Positions 7,995-15,219 are shown, counted from the stretch's first letter. The stretch: DNA of 16,356 nt from DATGSL01 sp964645585 (GCA_964645585.1 CAZYAN010000068.1:1-16356), one strand, 5' to 3'. Numbers and translations: made by a program. Notes: a model not told the origin generated them from the letters alone.

Positions 7995-8853
7995 CGGCGG
8001 CACGTCGGCGTCGGGCATGAGCGTCGAGTGGCGGGAAGTTAAGCGATACGAAGATATTTTGTATCATAAATCTGGTGACGGAATCGCCCGCGTCACGATC
8101 AACCGTCCGGAGAAGCGCAACGCGTTTCGCCCGAAAACGGTGCATGAGATGATCGATGCGTTCCTCGACGCCCGCGAGGATCCGCGGGTAGGAGTGGTGC
8201 TGCTGACAGGTGCCGGACCGCACTCCGATGGAAAATACGCGTTCTGTTCCGGGGGTGATCAGAGCATTCGCGGGACAGCCGGGTATGTGGATGAGGAGGG
8301 CGTGCCGCGACTGAATGTTCTCGATTTGCAAAAATTGATCCGGTCGATGCCGAAAGTCGTGATCGCGCTGGTCGCCGGATACGCGGTCGGCGGCGGTCAT
8401 GTTTTGCACGTGATGTGCGACCTGACGATTGCGGCGGACAATGCGATCTTTGGTCAAACCGGGCCGAAGGTCGGTAGCTTTGACGGCGGTTTTGGATCGA
8501 GTTACCTGGCGCGAATTGTCGGCCAGAAGAAGGCGCGCGAGATTTGGTATTTGTGCCGCCAATACAACGCGCGGGAGGCCGTGGAGATGGGGCTGGTGAA
8601 CCGGGTGGTTCCCGTGGATGCCCTGGAAGCGGAAGGCGTCATTTGGGCGCGGGAGATTTTGGAGAAGAGCCCCATCGCGATCCGCTGCCTGAAGGCTGCT
8701 TTTAACGCGGATTGTGACGGTCAGTCCGGGCTGCAGGAGCTGGCGGGCAACGCGACGCTGTTGTACTACATGACCGAAGAAGGATCGGAGGGAAAGCGCG
8801 CGTTTTTGGAAAAGCGGAAACCGGATTTTCGAAAGTATCCGTGGCTGCCGTGA
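7987..8853 (+). CDS. menB: 1,4-dihydroxy-2-naphthoyl-CoA synthase
   Basis: Crotonase-fold enzyme that cyclises o-succinylbenzoyl-CoA to 1,4-dihydroxy-2-naphthoyl-CoA in menaquinone synthesis. The product is 288 residues and is close to the E. coli protein throughout: NRPEKRNAFRPKTV, AFCSGGDQ, the oxyanion-hole region GYAVGGGHVLH, QTGPKVGSFDGG, GQKKAREIW, LQELAGNAT. Gly159 in QTGPK corresponds to the E. coli glycine that binds bicarbonate, so this should be the bicarbonate-dependent type. The start ATG 7987 gives an N-terminal length matching E. coli and has GGGGA at 7973-7977. ATG 7978 and 8017 are alternatives. ATG 7987 lies inside the last ugd codons, which suggests translational coupling. 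No other men gene is in the window. Small insert HSDGK before AFCSGG relative to E. coli. Confidence 0.96.
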   Translation: MGDGGTSASGMSVEWREVKRYEDILYHKSGDGIARVTINRPEKRNAFRPKTVHEMIDAFLDAREDPRVGVVLLTGAGPHSDGKYAFCSGGDQSIRGTAGYVDEEGVPRLNVLDLQKLIRSMPKVVIALVAGYAVGGGHVLHVMCDLTIAADNAIFGQTGPKVGSFDGGFGSSYLARIVGQKKAREIWYLCRQYNAREAVEMGLVNRVVPVDALEAEGVIWAREILEKSPIAIRCLKAAFNADCDGQSGLQELAGNATLLYYMTEEGSEGKRAFLEKRKPDFRKYPWLP

Positions 8854-8858
8854 CTTGG

Positions 8859-8886
8859 GGATCGTGGATTTTCGATTTTGGATTGG
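8859..8886. repeat. Heptanucleotide repeat, GGATTTT family
   Basis: Four units in perfect 7-base register, GGATCGT (8859), GGATTTT (8866), CGATTTT (8873) and GGATTGG (8880), lie 5 bases after the menB stop. This is the same family as 12502-12529 and 15049-15076. Confidence 0.85.
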
Positions 8887-8911
8887 ATCGGTCGGCACGA
8901 AACGTGTATGA

Positions 8912-8966
8912 GTGGGGCCTTTAGCCCGTGCGCGCGGGCGGGGGAGGCGCTGAAGCGCCGACTCTT
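8912..8966. repeat. Paired short hairpins upstream of ispH
   Basis: Two small stem-loops: GGGC (8915-8918)/GCCC (8924-8927) with loop CTTTA, and a perfect GGCGC (8946-8950)/GCGCC (8955-8959) with loop TGAA. The second shares the GCTGAA core and the following CTCTTAC-like sequence with the hairpin region at 5083-5107. No T-run follows. The unit looks like a dispersed palindromic repeat rather than a terminator. It also makes the in-frame GTG at 8928 an unlikely start for ispH. Confidence 0.55.
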
Positions 8967-9014
8967 ACCGCGGTGAGGTTTGTCAAAATCGGTGAAAGCT
9001 GTTCATTTAGGCGA

Positions 9015-10844
9015 ATGTCTCACGAATTCGGGAACGGCAATGGCTGGGTCGGCGCTTCGCCGATGACTGACGGCGATCGGTCACGATCGGAGACCGCGAG
9101 CGCGGTGATCGTGCTGCTGTTTAACCGTGCGCACCAGCTGTTGCTTCGGCGAGCGGCAGGCGGAAGGTGGCAGGTTTCGGCGACCGGTGTGACGGCTGAC
9201 GGCGAAACGGCGGATGCCGCGGCCGCGCGGCTCGCGGGCATGAGCGCGATGACGCCGGTGCGCGTGTTCGATCTCGCCGCGGAGAAGCGAGCGGCCGGGG
9301 CGCAGGCAGTTCCTGTTTATTTTGCGACGGTGAATGATGCCGAGGCGAACGGAGCCGAGTACAGTTTTTTCAGCATCGAGGAAATTCGCCGGGATGTTGC
9401 GCGTGCGCCGGCAGACTTTGAGCCGGAGGTGGCGGAAGTTCTTGCAATGATTCGGCCGCACCTGATCCGCGTGCCGTATCTGGAGAAAGGCGAGCACGAC
9501 TACAACTACCGGTTTCGTCCGGAAAGGGATCGCAATCGGGAAGTTTACCGGGTGGATGAACGATCGCTCGAGCTTTACCAGAGCGATCTCTGTCAGGCGA
9601 TCAAGGAAGTGAAACGCGTCAACGAACGTTCCTCGAGCACCCCGGCGCTGCTGGATTTCGGCGCTGTTTCGTACGCTTTGCCGAGCCACTTTGGCTTTTG
9701 TCTCGGTGTGCAGAACGCGATCGAGCGGGCATACGAGTGTATCGCGGAAAACCCTGGCCGGACGGTGTATATGCTCAGCGAACTAATTCATAACCCATTC
9801 GTCAACGAGGACTTGAGCGCGCGCGGGCTGCGTTATTTGCAATCGGATCAGGGACGTCCGCTGGCGGATCCGACGACCGGCGTGTTTTATTGGGACCTCT
9901 TGAAGAAAGACGACGTCGTGATCATTCCGGCATTCGGCGCGACTGATGAGGACAAGACCCGGTTGATCGAGAAAGGCATTGCGATTAATCGGTATGACGC
10001 CACCTGCATGCTTGTGGAGAAAGTCTGGAAAGCGGCGCGGCGATTCGGGCGTGCCGGCTATACGGTGATCATTCACGGCAAAGCCGAGCATGAGGAGACG
10101 AAGGCGACCTTTTCGAATGCGGCAAACGCGGGTCCGGCTTTGATCGTTCGTGACGCCGCGGAGGCGGAGCTTTTGGCGGCTGTAATTTTGGCGGACGATC
10201 CGGCTGAAAAGCAGCGCTTATTCGAGCCATTTAAGGAGAGACACACGACCGGGTTCGATGTTGAGCGCGACCTCGAGCGCGTCGCGGTAGTCAATCAGAC
10301 GACGCTGTTGCGCAATGAAACCCTCCGGATCATCGCGCGCTTGGAGGAGGTTTTTGCGAAAAAATTTGGAGAGGAGAACGTCGGCCGCCACATGAACAGC
10401 AACAGCAAAGGCGACACGCTTTGTTACGCGACGCAGGTGAACCAGGACGCGCTCGAAAAGGCGCTGGCGCTTGACTTGGATTTTGCGGTGGTAGCTGGCG
10501 GGAAGAACAGTTCGAATACGTATCAGCTCTTTCGGATGTGCCGCGAACGCTTAGCCGACCGTGCGCACTACATACAGTCGGAGCGCAACATTTTGCCGGA
10601 TGGACGGGTCATTCATCTCCCGTTTGGATCGGGTGCCGAAACCCCGGACGAAGGAGGCGAGGAGCGTTCGTTTCTGGATGAAGCCGTGCGGCGGGAGCGG
10701 CCGGTTCGTATTCTGATTACCGGCGGCGCCTCCTGTCCGGACGGGATTATTCAGCAGATCATCTTCAAGATAAATTCGTTTTTCCCGCGGGAGAGCCTGC
10801 GGCCGGTTTCGGATGTGCTCGCCGAACTCGAGCGGATGGACTAG
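9015..10844 (+). CDS. ispH: 4-hydroxy-3-methylbut-2-enyl diphosphate reductase (plant/cyanobacterial type) with N-terminal Nudix-like domain
   Basis: Last enzyme of the MEP isoprenoid pathway; an iron-sulfur protein that reduces HMBPP to IPP and DMAPP. The product is 609 residues, against about 316 in E. coli and about 400 in cyanobacteria. The reductase occupies about 170-609. Expected cluster cysteines: Cys229 (FGFCLGV), Cys331 (DATCMLV) and Cys470 (LCYATQ). His259 (LIHN), His359 and Glu361 (HEET) and NSSNT are kept. PAFGA, with Phe307 where E. coli has His74, and IHGK..HEET are marks of the plant/cyanobacterial branch. Residues about 28-150 look like a Nudix fold (AVIVLLFN, LLLRR, RWQVSATG). 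The Nudix box keeps Gly58 and Glu64 of GX5E but reads RLAGMSA where REXXEE is needed, so hydrolase activity is unlikely. The start ATG 9015 is chosen because codons from GTG 8928 fall in hairpin repeats; ATG 9063 is possible. The lipoprotein gene follows by 10 bases. Confidence 0.93.
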   Translation: MSHEFGNGNGWVGASPMTDGDRSRSETASAVIVLLFNRAHQLLLRRAAGGRWQVSATGVTADGETADAAAARLAGMSAMTPVRVFDLAAEKRAAGAQAVPVYFATVNDAEANGAEYSFFSIEEIRRDVARAPADFEPEVAEVLAMIRPHLIRVPYLEKGEHDYNYRFRPERDRNREVYRVDERSLELYQSDLCQAIKEVKRVNERSSSTPALLDFGAVSYALPSHFGFCLGVQNAIERAYECIAENPGRTVYMLSELIHNPFVNEDLSARGLRYLQSDQGRPLADPTTGVFYWDLLKKDDVVIIPAFGATDEDKTRLIEKGIAINRYDATCMLVEKVWKAARRFGRAGYTVIIHGKAEHEETKATFSNAANAGPALIVRDAAEAELLAAVILADDPAEKQRLFEPFKERHTTGFDVERDLERVAVVNQTTLLRNETLRIIARLEEVFAKKFGEENVGRHMNSNSKGDTLCYATQVNQDALEKALALDLDFAVVAGGKNSSNTYQLFRMCRERLADRAHYIQSERNILPDGRVIHLPFGSGAETPDEGGEERSFLDEAVRRERPVRILITGGASCPDGIIQQIIFKINSFFPRESLRPVSDVLAELERMD

Positions 10845-10854
10845 AACACGCGCT

Positions 10855-12522
10855 ATGAAACTGCGATCCGCGTTCATGGCGAACACCATTATTTGGAAGC
10901 CGGCGCCGGCTTTCGCGCGGCTTTTGCTGACGACGGGTTGGCTGAGCATCGGATTTTTTCTCATCGGCTGTGGCGGCAGCGGCGGTTCAGACGGTGCGGC
11001 TCCCGCTCCTGAAACTTTTGTTTTCGCGCGGGGAAGTGACGCCCAGAAGCTCGATCCGGCGGACATCGACGACGGAGAAAGCGTTAACACGCTGGCGCAA
11101 ATCTGCGAGGGGCTCGTGCGATTTCGGAGCGGAACACTGGAGATCGAGCCGGCGCTTGCGGAATCGTATTCGATTTCTGATGACGGCCTTACGTATACGT
11201 TCGAGCTGCGGGAAGGGGTGACGTTCCACGACGGGACTCCGCTTAACGCGGAAACGGCGGTGTTTTCGTTTCACCGGCAAATGGATCCGGATCATCCCGG
11301 ACATCTGCCGGGGGCCAATTTCCAGTATTGGGGTTACCTGTATCAGGAAGTCGATTCCGTCGAGGCAACCGGGCAGATGACGGTTACGTTCCGGCTGCGT
11401 GAGCCGAACGCGGCACTTTTGTCGTCGCTGGCGGTTTTTCCGGCTCATTTGGTCAGTCCGGGGGCGTTTGAGAAATACGGGACGGATGCGGCCCGGCGGC
11501 CGGTGGGGACGGGTCCTTACCGATTTGTGAGATGGCTGCCGAACCAGGCGATTATCTTGGAGCGGAATCCAGATTATTGGGGAGATCTGCCGGAGTTTGA
11601 TCAATTGACGTTCAAGGTGGTCCCGGACAATACCGTGCGGGTGCTCGAATTACGAAGCGGCGAGGTTCATGGCATCGACGGCGTGGATCCGGCGGACCTG
11701 CCGCTTCTCAAAGCGGATGATCGGTTTACCGTGTATCGCGCACCCGGCATGAACGTCGGTTACCTTGCGTTTAACGGCGAGAATGAGCGGTTCGCGGAGC
11801 CAGAGATTCGAGAAGCGATCTACATGGCGATCGATCGGGAGAAGCTGGTCGCGGTCGGTTTAGATGGGGCTGGCACGGTCGCCCATTATCCGGTTCCGCC
11901 AGGGTTTGTTGAAACGCCCGACGATCGGGATCGAGTTCCTTACGACCCCGATCGCGCGCGGACGGCGCTGGCGGAGTTTAAAGGGCGCTGGGCGACGCCG
12001 ATCCGGCTGAATGTGATGAATGCGCCGCGGAGTTATTTTCCGGATTCGGTGCGAGCGGCGTCGCTGATTCGGCAGGACTTGGAGGCGGTCGGTCTGCAGG
12101 TCGAGATTATCGTTCGCGATTTTAAGACCCACTTGGACCTGATGAGGAATGGCGCTTTTGAAATCGGACTGATTGGATGGATCGGAGACAACGGTGACGC
12201 TGACAATTTTCTCAGCATTTTCTTCGGGAGCTGGGCCGCTGAAAAAGGGGCGGCGACGAATTTTTCTTTTTACCGGAACCCGGAGATGGACAGCTTGCTG
12301 ATGGCGGGGCGGCGGACGACAGATCGTGCCGAGCGGATGAGCATCTATCGCAATGTTCTGGCTGTTTGGCGACGCGACCTGCCGATCCTGCCGCTGGTTC
12401 ATGGGGACAATATCGTCGTAATGCGGCGGGAGGTGACTGATTTTCGGTTGCAATTGATCGGCGATCTTCGGCTGGGGGAGATTGGGTGGGGAGGAAGGGG
12501 AATTTTAGATTTAGGATTTTAG
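10855..12522 (+). CDS. ABC-type peptide/oligopeptide substrate-binding lipoprotein (SBP family 5, DppA/OppA-like)
   Basis: Extracytoplasmic binding protein expected to deliver peptides or similar solutes to an ABC importer. It has 555 residues. The N-terminal basic stretch and hydrophobic segment end in a lipobox FLIGC; Cys39 would be lipidated, followed by a Gly/Ser linker. Family 5 marks are LAESYSISDDGLTYTFELR with REGVTFHDGTP, the PVGTGPYRF segment and NPDYWG. The start is ATG 10855, with ATG 10876 also possible, since the first seven residues are unusual for a signal peptide. No Shine-Dalgarno is seen. It lies 10 bases after ispH, so it is probably on the same transcript. No permease or ATPase gene is nearby. 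The last codons (ILDLGF and the stop) fall in a heptamer repeat, so the native C-terminus has been replaced or trimmed. Confidence 0.94.
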   Translation: MKLRSAFMANTIIWKPAPAFARLLLTTGWLSIGFFLIGCGGSGGSDGAAPAPETFVFARGSDAQKLDPADIDDGESVNTLAQICEGLVRFRSGTLEIEPALAESYSISDDGLTYTFELREGVTFHDGTPLNAETAVFSFHRQMDPDHPGHLPGANFQYWGYLYQEVDSVEATGQMTVTFRLREPNAALLSSLAVFPAHLVSPGAFEKYGTDAARRPVGTGPYRFVRWLPNQAIILERNPDYWGDLPEFDQLTFKVVPDNTVRVLELRSGEVHGIDGVDPADLPLLKADDRFTVYRAPGMNVGYLAFNGENERFAEPEIREAIYMAIDREKLVAVGLDGAGTVAHYPVPPGFVETPDDRDRVPYDPDRARTALAEFKGRWATPIRLNVMNAPRSYFPDSVRAASLIRQDLEAVGLQVEIIVRDFKTHLDLMRNGAFEIGLIGWIGDNGDADNFLSIFFGSWAAEKGAATNFSFYRNPEMDSLLMAGRRTTDRAERMSIYRNVLAVWRRDLPILPLVHGDNIVVMRREVTDFRLQLIGDLRLGEIGWGGRGILDLGF

Positions 12523-12529
12523 ATTTTGG
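12502..12529. repeat. Heptanucleotide repeat, ATTTTRG family, spanning a stop codon
   Basis: Four units in perfect register: ATTTTAG (12502), ATTTAGG (12509), ATTTTAG (12516), ATTTTGG (12523). The third unit supplies the TAG stop (12520-12522) of the binding-protein gene. Confidence 0.88.
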
Positions 12530-12570
12530 ATCGGGCGAAGCTGGAGTAACGAAGATAAACATTCCAGAAT

Positions 12571-12758
12571 CTTTGCGCTCTTCGCGTCCTTGGCGGTGAA
12601 ATCTGTGCGCTGCGGTTTCTGTTCTCACGCCCGCTTCGCTCAAGACGCGGAGACGCTAAGGATATGCAATAAGATCTGGGTGTGATTCTTCGCGGCTTTG
12701 CGCCGCTGCGGGAGAAATGGGGATGAGAGTAACCGCAAAGGGCACAGAGACCGCAAAG
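12571..12758. repeat. Inverted pair of CTTTGCG-type repeats
   Basis: The 27 bases at 12571-12597 (starting CTTTGCGCTC, ending GGCGGT) match the reverse complement of 12732-12758 (ACCGCAAAG..CCGCAAAG) at 21 of 27 positions, with 134 bases between. The arms can be read as loosely 7-base-periodic. A related ACGCGGAGACGCTAAGG patch lies at about 12645-12661. No gene or transposase lies between the arms. Confidence 0.65.
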
Positions 12759-12781
12759 AAAGGCAAGGCGTGGCGATGGCG

Positions 12782-12810
12782 GATGGAGACGGGCCACCTT
12801 CGTTTCCATC
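12782..12810. repeat. Ten-bp stem-loop in the convergent gap
   Basis: GATGGAGACG (12782-12791) pairs along its full length with CGTTTCCATC (12801-12810), with one G-U wobble in RNA and a 9-base loop. It lies between converging genes, where it could act as a transcript-end structure, but there is no T-run on either side. Confidence 0.45.
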
Positions 12811-12900
12811 TGTTCAACCCCGTTTTGTCAAGCTGGTACGGCCAGTCTGCGGCAGAGACGCGGCTGCACTCGTAGCGTAAGCCTCCGAGCTTGCGGATCC

Positions 12901-12917
12901 CGGGAATTGGGTTCCCG
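12901..12917. repeat. Hairpin CGGGAA/TTCCCG beyond the stop of the SHD1-like gene
   Basis: A perfect 6-bp stem (12901-12906 with 12912-12917) and TTGGG loop, about 28 bases past the stop of the minus-strand gene. It could be a weak transcript-end structure for that gene. No T-run follows in its direction. Confidence 0.35.
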
Positions 12918-12944
12918 AGAGGCCGGAGGAGAGCGTGATGGGGG

Positions 12945-13730
12945 TCATCGGTTCGATTGTGCGTCGGGCGGGTAGGTGGAAGAGAAACTGTCAAAAGGAC
13001 TGCTGCCGGTCCAGGCTTCCTCTTCCATCAGGGTGGACGGGGTCGAGAATTCCGTAATCAGGCGGCCTTTCTCGTGAACCCGAATCCAGATGCCGCCCAG
13101 GTTGTCGCGAATTTCGCGCTGATTGAGATTCGGTTCATCCCGGTGTCGAAATCGGCCGCCTTTGCGAAGGGCAACTTTCGTGAGCGGGATCGGCAGAGTT
13201 TTGAACGAAGCTGTGTCACGGGCTGGAAGATGCTCAATGTGAGCACTGCCTGTATAGGGCTCGCGTTTGCGGTCGAGGCCCTGTTTACCGATGTCGCCGC
13301 GAAGGACGTAAACCTTGTACTCGATCGCGAGATTCGCGAGATCGATGCCGGTGGTGTTTTTCAGGGTCACTTCGTATCCGCGCTCTTGGGTCGTCGTTCG
13401 GCTGGTGCGGGCTGTTTCGGTGGTTGAATCGCCGGAATAGCGTTTTACGGAGATCGAAATCGCATCGGGCGCATCGAGGGCGTCCCTTCGTTTCCATTGG
13501 CGAATAAATTCCCGATCGGCGTAGCTGAATTTTTCATGACGTATCCGAAACGTTTGACCGTCGGTACGCCGCACCCAGACAAACTGCGGATTTGTCCGAA
13601 TGATAACCGCCTCCATGGCCCGGCCGTTTGTGTCATGAAAAACTCGATACGTATCGCCGGATGAAGCCGCGAAGGCTGCTGTCGCCAAGTACAAACCGGC
13701 CGAGAGAATGGGGTAAATCAGGGGATTCAT
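12945..13730 (-). CDS. Secreted protein with SHD1-like N-terminal domain, function unknown
   Basis: 261 residues. A signal peptide of about 21 residues ends in AFA before ASSG, so the protein should be exported. Residues about 27-80 (RVFHDTNGRAMEAVII, VWVRRTDGQTFRI, FSYADREFIRQW) match the pattern of the SLA1-homology (SHD1) domain, frequent in exported proteins of Planctomycetes and Verrucomicrobia. Residues about 92-240 form a beta-rich region (YEVTLKNTTGIDLANLAIEYKV looks like an Ig-type strand pair; GIWIRVHEKGRLITEF near the end). No catalytic motif is seen and no function can be assigned. The start is ATG 13728-13730; no Shine-Dalgarno. The AI-2E-type gene lies 108 bases upstream on the same strand. 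Confidence 0.8.
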   Translation of the reverse strand: MNPLIYPILSAGLYLATAAFAASSGDTYRVFHDTNGRAMEAVIIRTNPQFVWVRRTDGQTFRIRHEKFSYADREFIRQWKRRDALDAPDAISISVKRYSGDSTTETARTSRTTTQERGYEVTLKNTTGIDLANLAIEYKVYVLRGDIGKQGLDRKREPYTGSAHIEHLPARDTASFKTLPIPLTKVALRKGGRFRHRDEPNLNQREIRDNLGGIWIRVHEKGRLITEFSTPSTLMEEEAWTGSSPFDSFSSTYPPDAQSNR

Positions 13731-13838
13731 GGGGACACACTACAGAGCCGCCTGTCCCTTTTTCAACCCTGAATGAAGGCGAGGTGCTCACGGATTTGCG
13801 AACAAGCTGTCGCGCGGAATCGGAAAAACAATGGGGAT

Positions 13839-14990
13839 TCAGGCGATCTCCCGAATGTATTTGCGTTTGGCCAGGCGCCAGGCTGTGACGAAGAAAGCGG
13901 TGAGCGGAATGGCCAAGATCATGCCGAGCAGGCCGCCGAGAGCGATCCCCCAGAAAAAGATGGCGATAATGATCACGACCGGGTGGAGGCCGGTCTGATT
14001 GCCCATAATCCGGGGCGTGAGCACGGTGCTTTCCAGCACTTGCACCAAGGCGAAAACCGCGGCGACGAGGAGAGCAAGGACCCAGCCTCCGCCAGGTTGC
14101 AGGAAGGCCAGCGGGATGGTGGTTACAACGCCTAGGATCACCCCGAGGTAGGGGATGATATTGAGCAATCCGAGAGTCAGGCCCAGGAGGATGCTGAACC
14201 GAAGCCCGACGGCGGTGAAACCGATTGCGAGAAGAACTCCGCAAATCAGGGCGATCAGAAGCTGCCCGCGGAAGAAGGCGACGACCATGGAAACAAATTC
14301 GCGGGCGAGGAAGACGACGTCGTTGCGTGTTTCGGGCTTCAGGAACGGAAGGGCGCCGTGGAGGCTTTCGGTCGGATCTCGCTGGGATTGCAGGAAGAAA
14401 AAAAGGTAGACCGGGATAATGGCGAGTCCGGCGGCCAGGCCGAAGACGCCGAGAAGCATACCCCCGGCGGCCGCGATGCCGGGCGCTGCATTGAGCAATC
14501 CGTCGCCCAGGCGATCGAGGGCCTTTTGCAGGTGTTCCTGCCATGCCGCGTGCTGGGCGCTTTGGTCACGGAACGCCTCGGCCCAAACCGGAAGATTCTG
14601 TTGCAGCCACTCGATTCCTTGCGACACCAACTGGGGCACGAGCACAATGAAATCGCGTACTTGAGCGATAATCACCGGGAGCAGCCAGGCGAGCAGCCCG
14701 ATGCCCATGAGCACGAGCAGGCCGTAGAGGAGAAGCACGGCGGTCAGCGCGCTGACATTGAGCCGTTGCTGCACCCGCAATACGAGCGGCCGCAGCATCA
14801 AGGCGAGAATACCCGCGACCGCGAGCGGCCAGAGCATGGAAGAAAAAGTGGATACCAGCCGCCCGAGAATCGCGATGGTCAGAGAAAAGAGGAAGATGAC
14901 CCCAAGCAGGCAGGCGAACGACACGGTAAAGCCGACCAGCCGCCGCTGGTTAGGTCCGAGAATGGACGGGTTGGAATCGTTAGGTGTCAT
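13839..14990 (-). CDS. AI-2E/PerM-family membrane transporter
   Basis: Polytopic inner-membrane protein of 383 residues, the usual size for the AI-2E transporter (PerM/TqsA) family. Members include autoinducer-2 exporters and Na+/H+ antiporters, so the substrate is open. Visible hydrophobic segments lie at about 18-40, 50-70, 81-108, 172-200, 236-262, 265-290, 300-322 and 340-372. Family hallmarks: LRPLV after TM2, a soluble loop (about 110-170), IPVYLFFFL, LGLLNIIPYLGVILG, the VLESTVLTPRIMGNQTGLHP stretch, and GGLLGMILAIPL near the end. The start is ATG at 14988-14990 on the minus strand; no Shine-Dalgarno. It is divergent from the barrel gene. The long plus-strand open frames across it are shadows. 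Confidence 0.93.
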   Translation of the reverse strand: MTPNDSNPSILGPNQRRLVGFTVSFACLLGVIFLFSLTIAILGRLVSTFSSMLWPLAVAGILALMLRPLVLRVQQRLNVSALTAVLLLYGLLVLMGIGLLAWLLPVIIAQVRDFIVLVPQLVSQGIEWLQQNLPVWAEAFRDQSAQHAAWQEHLQKALDRLGDGLLNAAPGIAAAGGMLLGVFGLAAGLAIIPVYLFFFLQSQRDPTESLHGALPFLKPETRNDVVFLAREFVSMVVAFFRGQLLIALICGVLLAIGFTAVGLRFSILLGLTLGLLNIIPYLGVILGVVTTIPLAFLQPGGGWVLALLVAAVFALVQVLESTVLTPRIMGNQTGLHPVVIIIAIFFWGIALGGLLGMILAIPLTAFFVTAWRLAKRKYIREIA

Positions 14991-15048
14991 GGACAGGAAG
15001 CGTCGTCATCATGCCAAGCCCTGATCAAAGGTAAACGGTAATTATGGA

Positions 15049-15076
15049 ATTTTGGATTTTGAAATTGGGATTTTGG
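15049..15076. repeat. Heptanucleotide repeat, ATTTTGG family
   Basis: Four units in perfect register: ATTTTGG (15049), ATTTTGA (15056), AATTGGG (15063), ATTTTGG (15070). Same family and orientation as 8859-8886 and 12502-12529. Confidence 0.88.
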
Positions 15077-15132
15077 AGCGGTGATTCTTCGACGTCGCAG
15101 CGTTCCGGCCTTGCCGGATGACCGTCGGCGAG

Positions 15133-15153
15133 AGTTTGGATTTTGGATTGGGA
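15133..15153. repeat. Short heptanucleotide repeat, ATTTTGG family
   Basis: Three units: AGTTTGG (15133), ATTTTGG (15140), ATTGGGA (15147). They are separated from the tract at 15049 by 56 bases that include a TCCGG/CCGGA hairpin (15104-15118). Confidence 0.75.
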
Positions 15154-15219
15154 GAGGATTTGACGTAACACGCTTGGGCGAAAGGTACACATAAAGCGGA
15201 AGGCGGGAGTGTTTGGACC

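Larger units (their letters stand above)
12523..12944. other. Gene-free stretch with inverted repeats and hairpins
   Basis: About 420 bases between converging genes. No open frame here looks coding. It holds the tail of a heptamer tract, an inverted pair of 27-base repeats (12571-12597 and 12732-12758), a GCGGC/GCCGC hairpin (12692-12706), a 10-bp stem (12782-12810) and a CGGGAA/TTCCCG hairpin (12901-12917). None is followed by a T-run, so I assign no intrinsic terminator. Confidence 0.7.

Noticed and set aside
6510..8018. Minus-strand open frame of 502 codons opposite ugd
   Set aside because: ugd is certain on the plus strand; the antisense product has no recognisable motif.
7828..8898. Minus-strand open frame of 356 codons opposite menB
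   Set aside because: Shadow of menB, with a start inside the GGATTTT repeat.
10734..10751. Cysteine in GGASCPDG as an IspH cluster ligand
   Set aside because: The third ligand in the family aligns with the Cys of LCYAT (residue 470); this Cys replaces a non-ligand position in GAS.PD.
12523..12944. Intrinsic terminators in the convergent gap
   Set aside because: Several stems exist but none is followed by a T-run on either strand.
13731..13838. Promoter TTGAAA with a TAGTGT box for the minus-strand SHD1-like gene
   Set aside because: The -10 match is poor and it would put the transcript start almost on the ATG.
14358..15041. Plus-strand open frame of 227 codons opposite the AI-2E-type gene
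   Set aside because: Hydrophilic mirror of a clear membrane protein; no supporting start signal.
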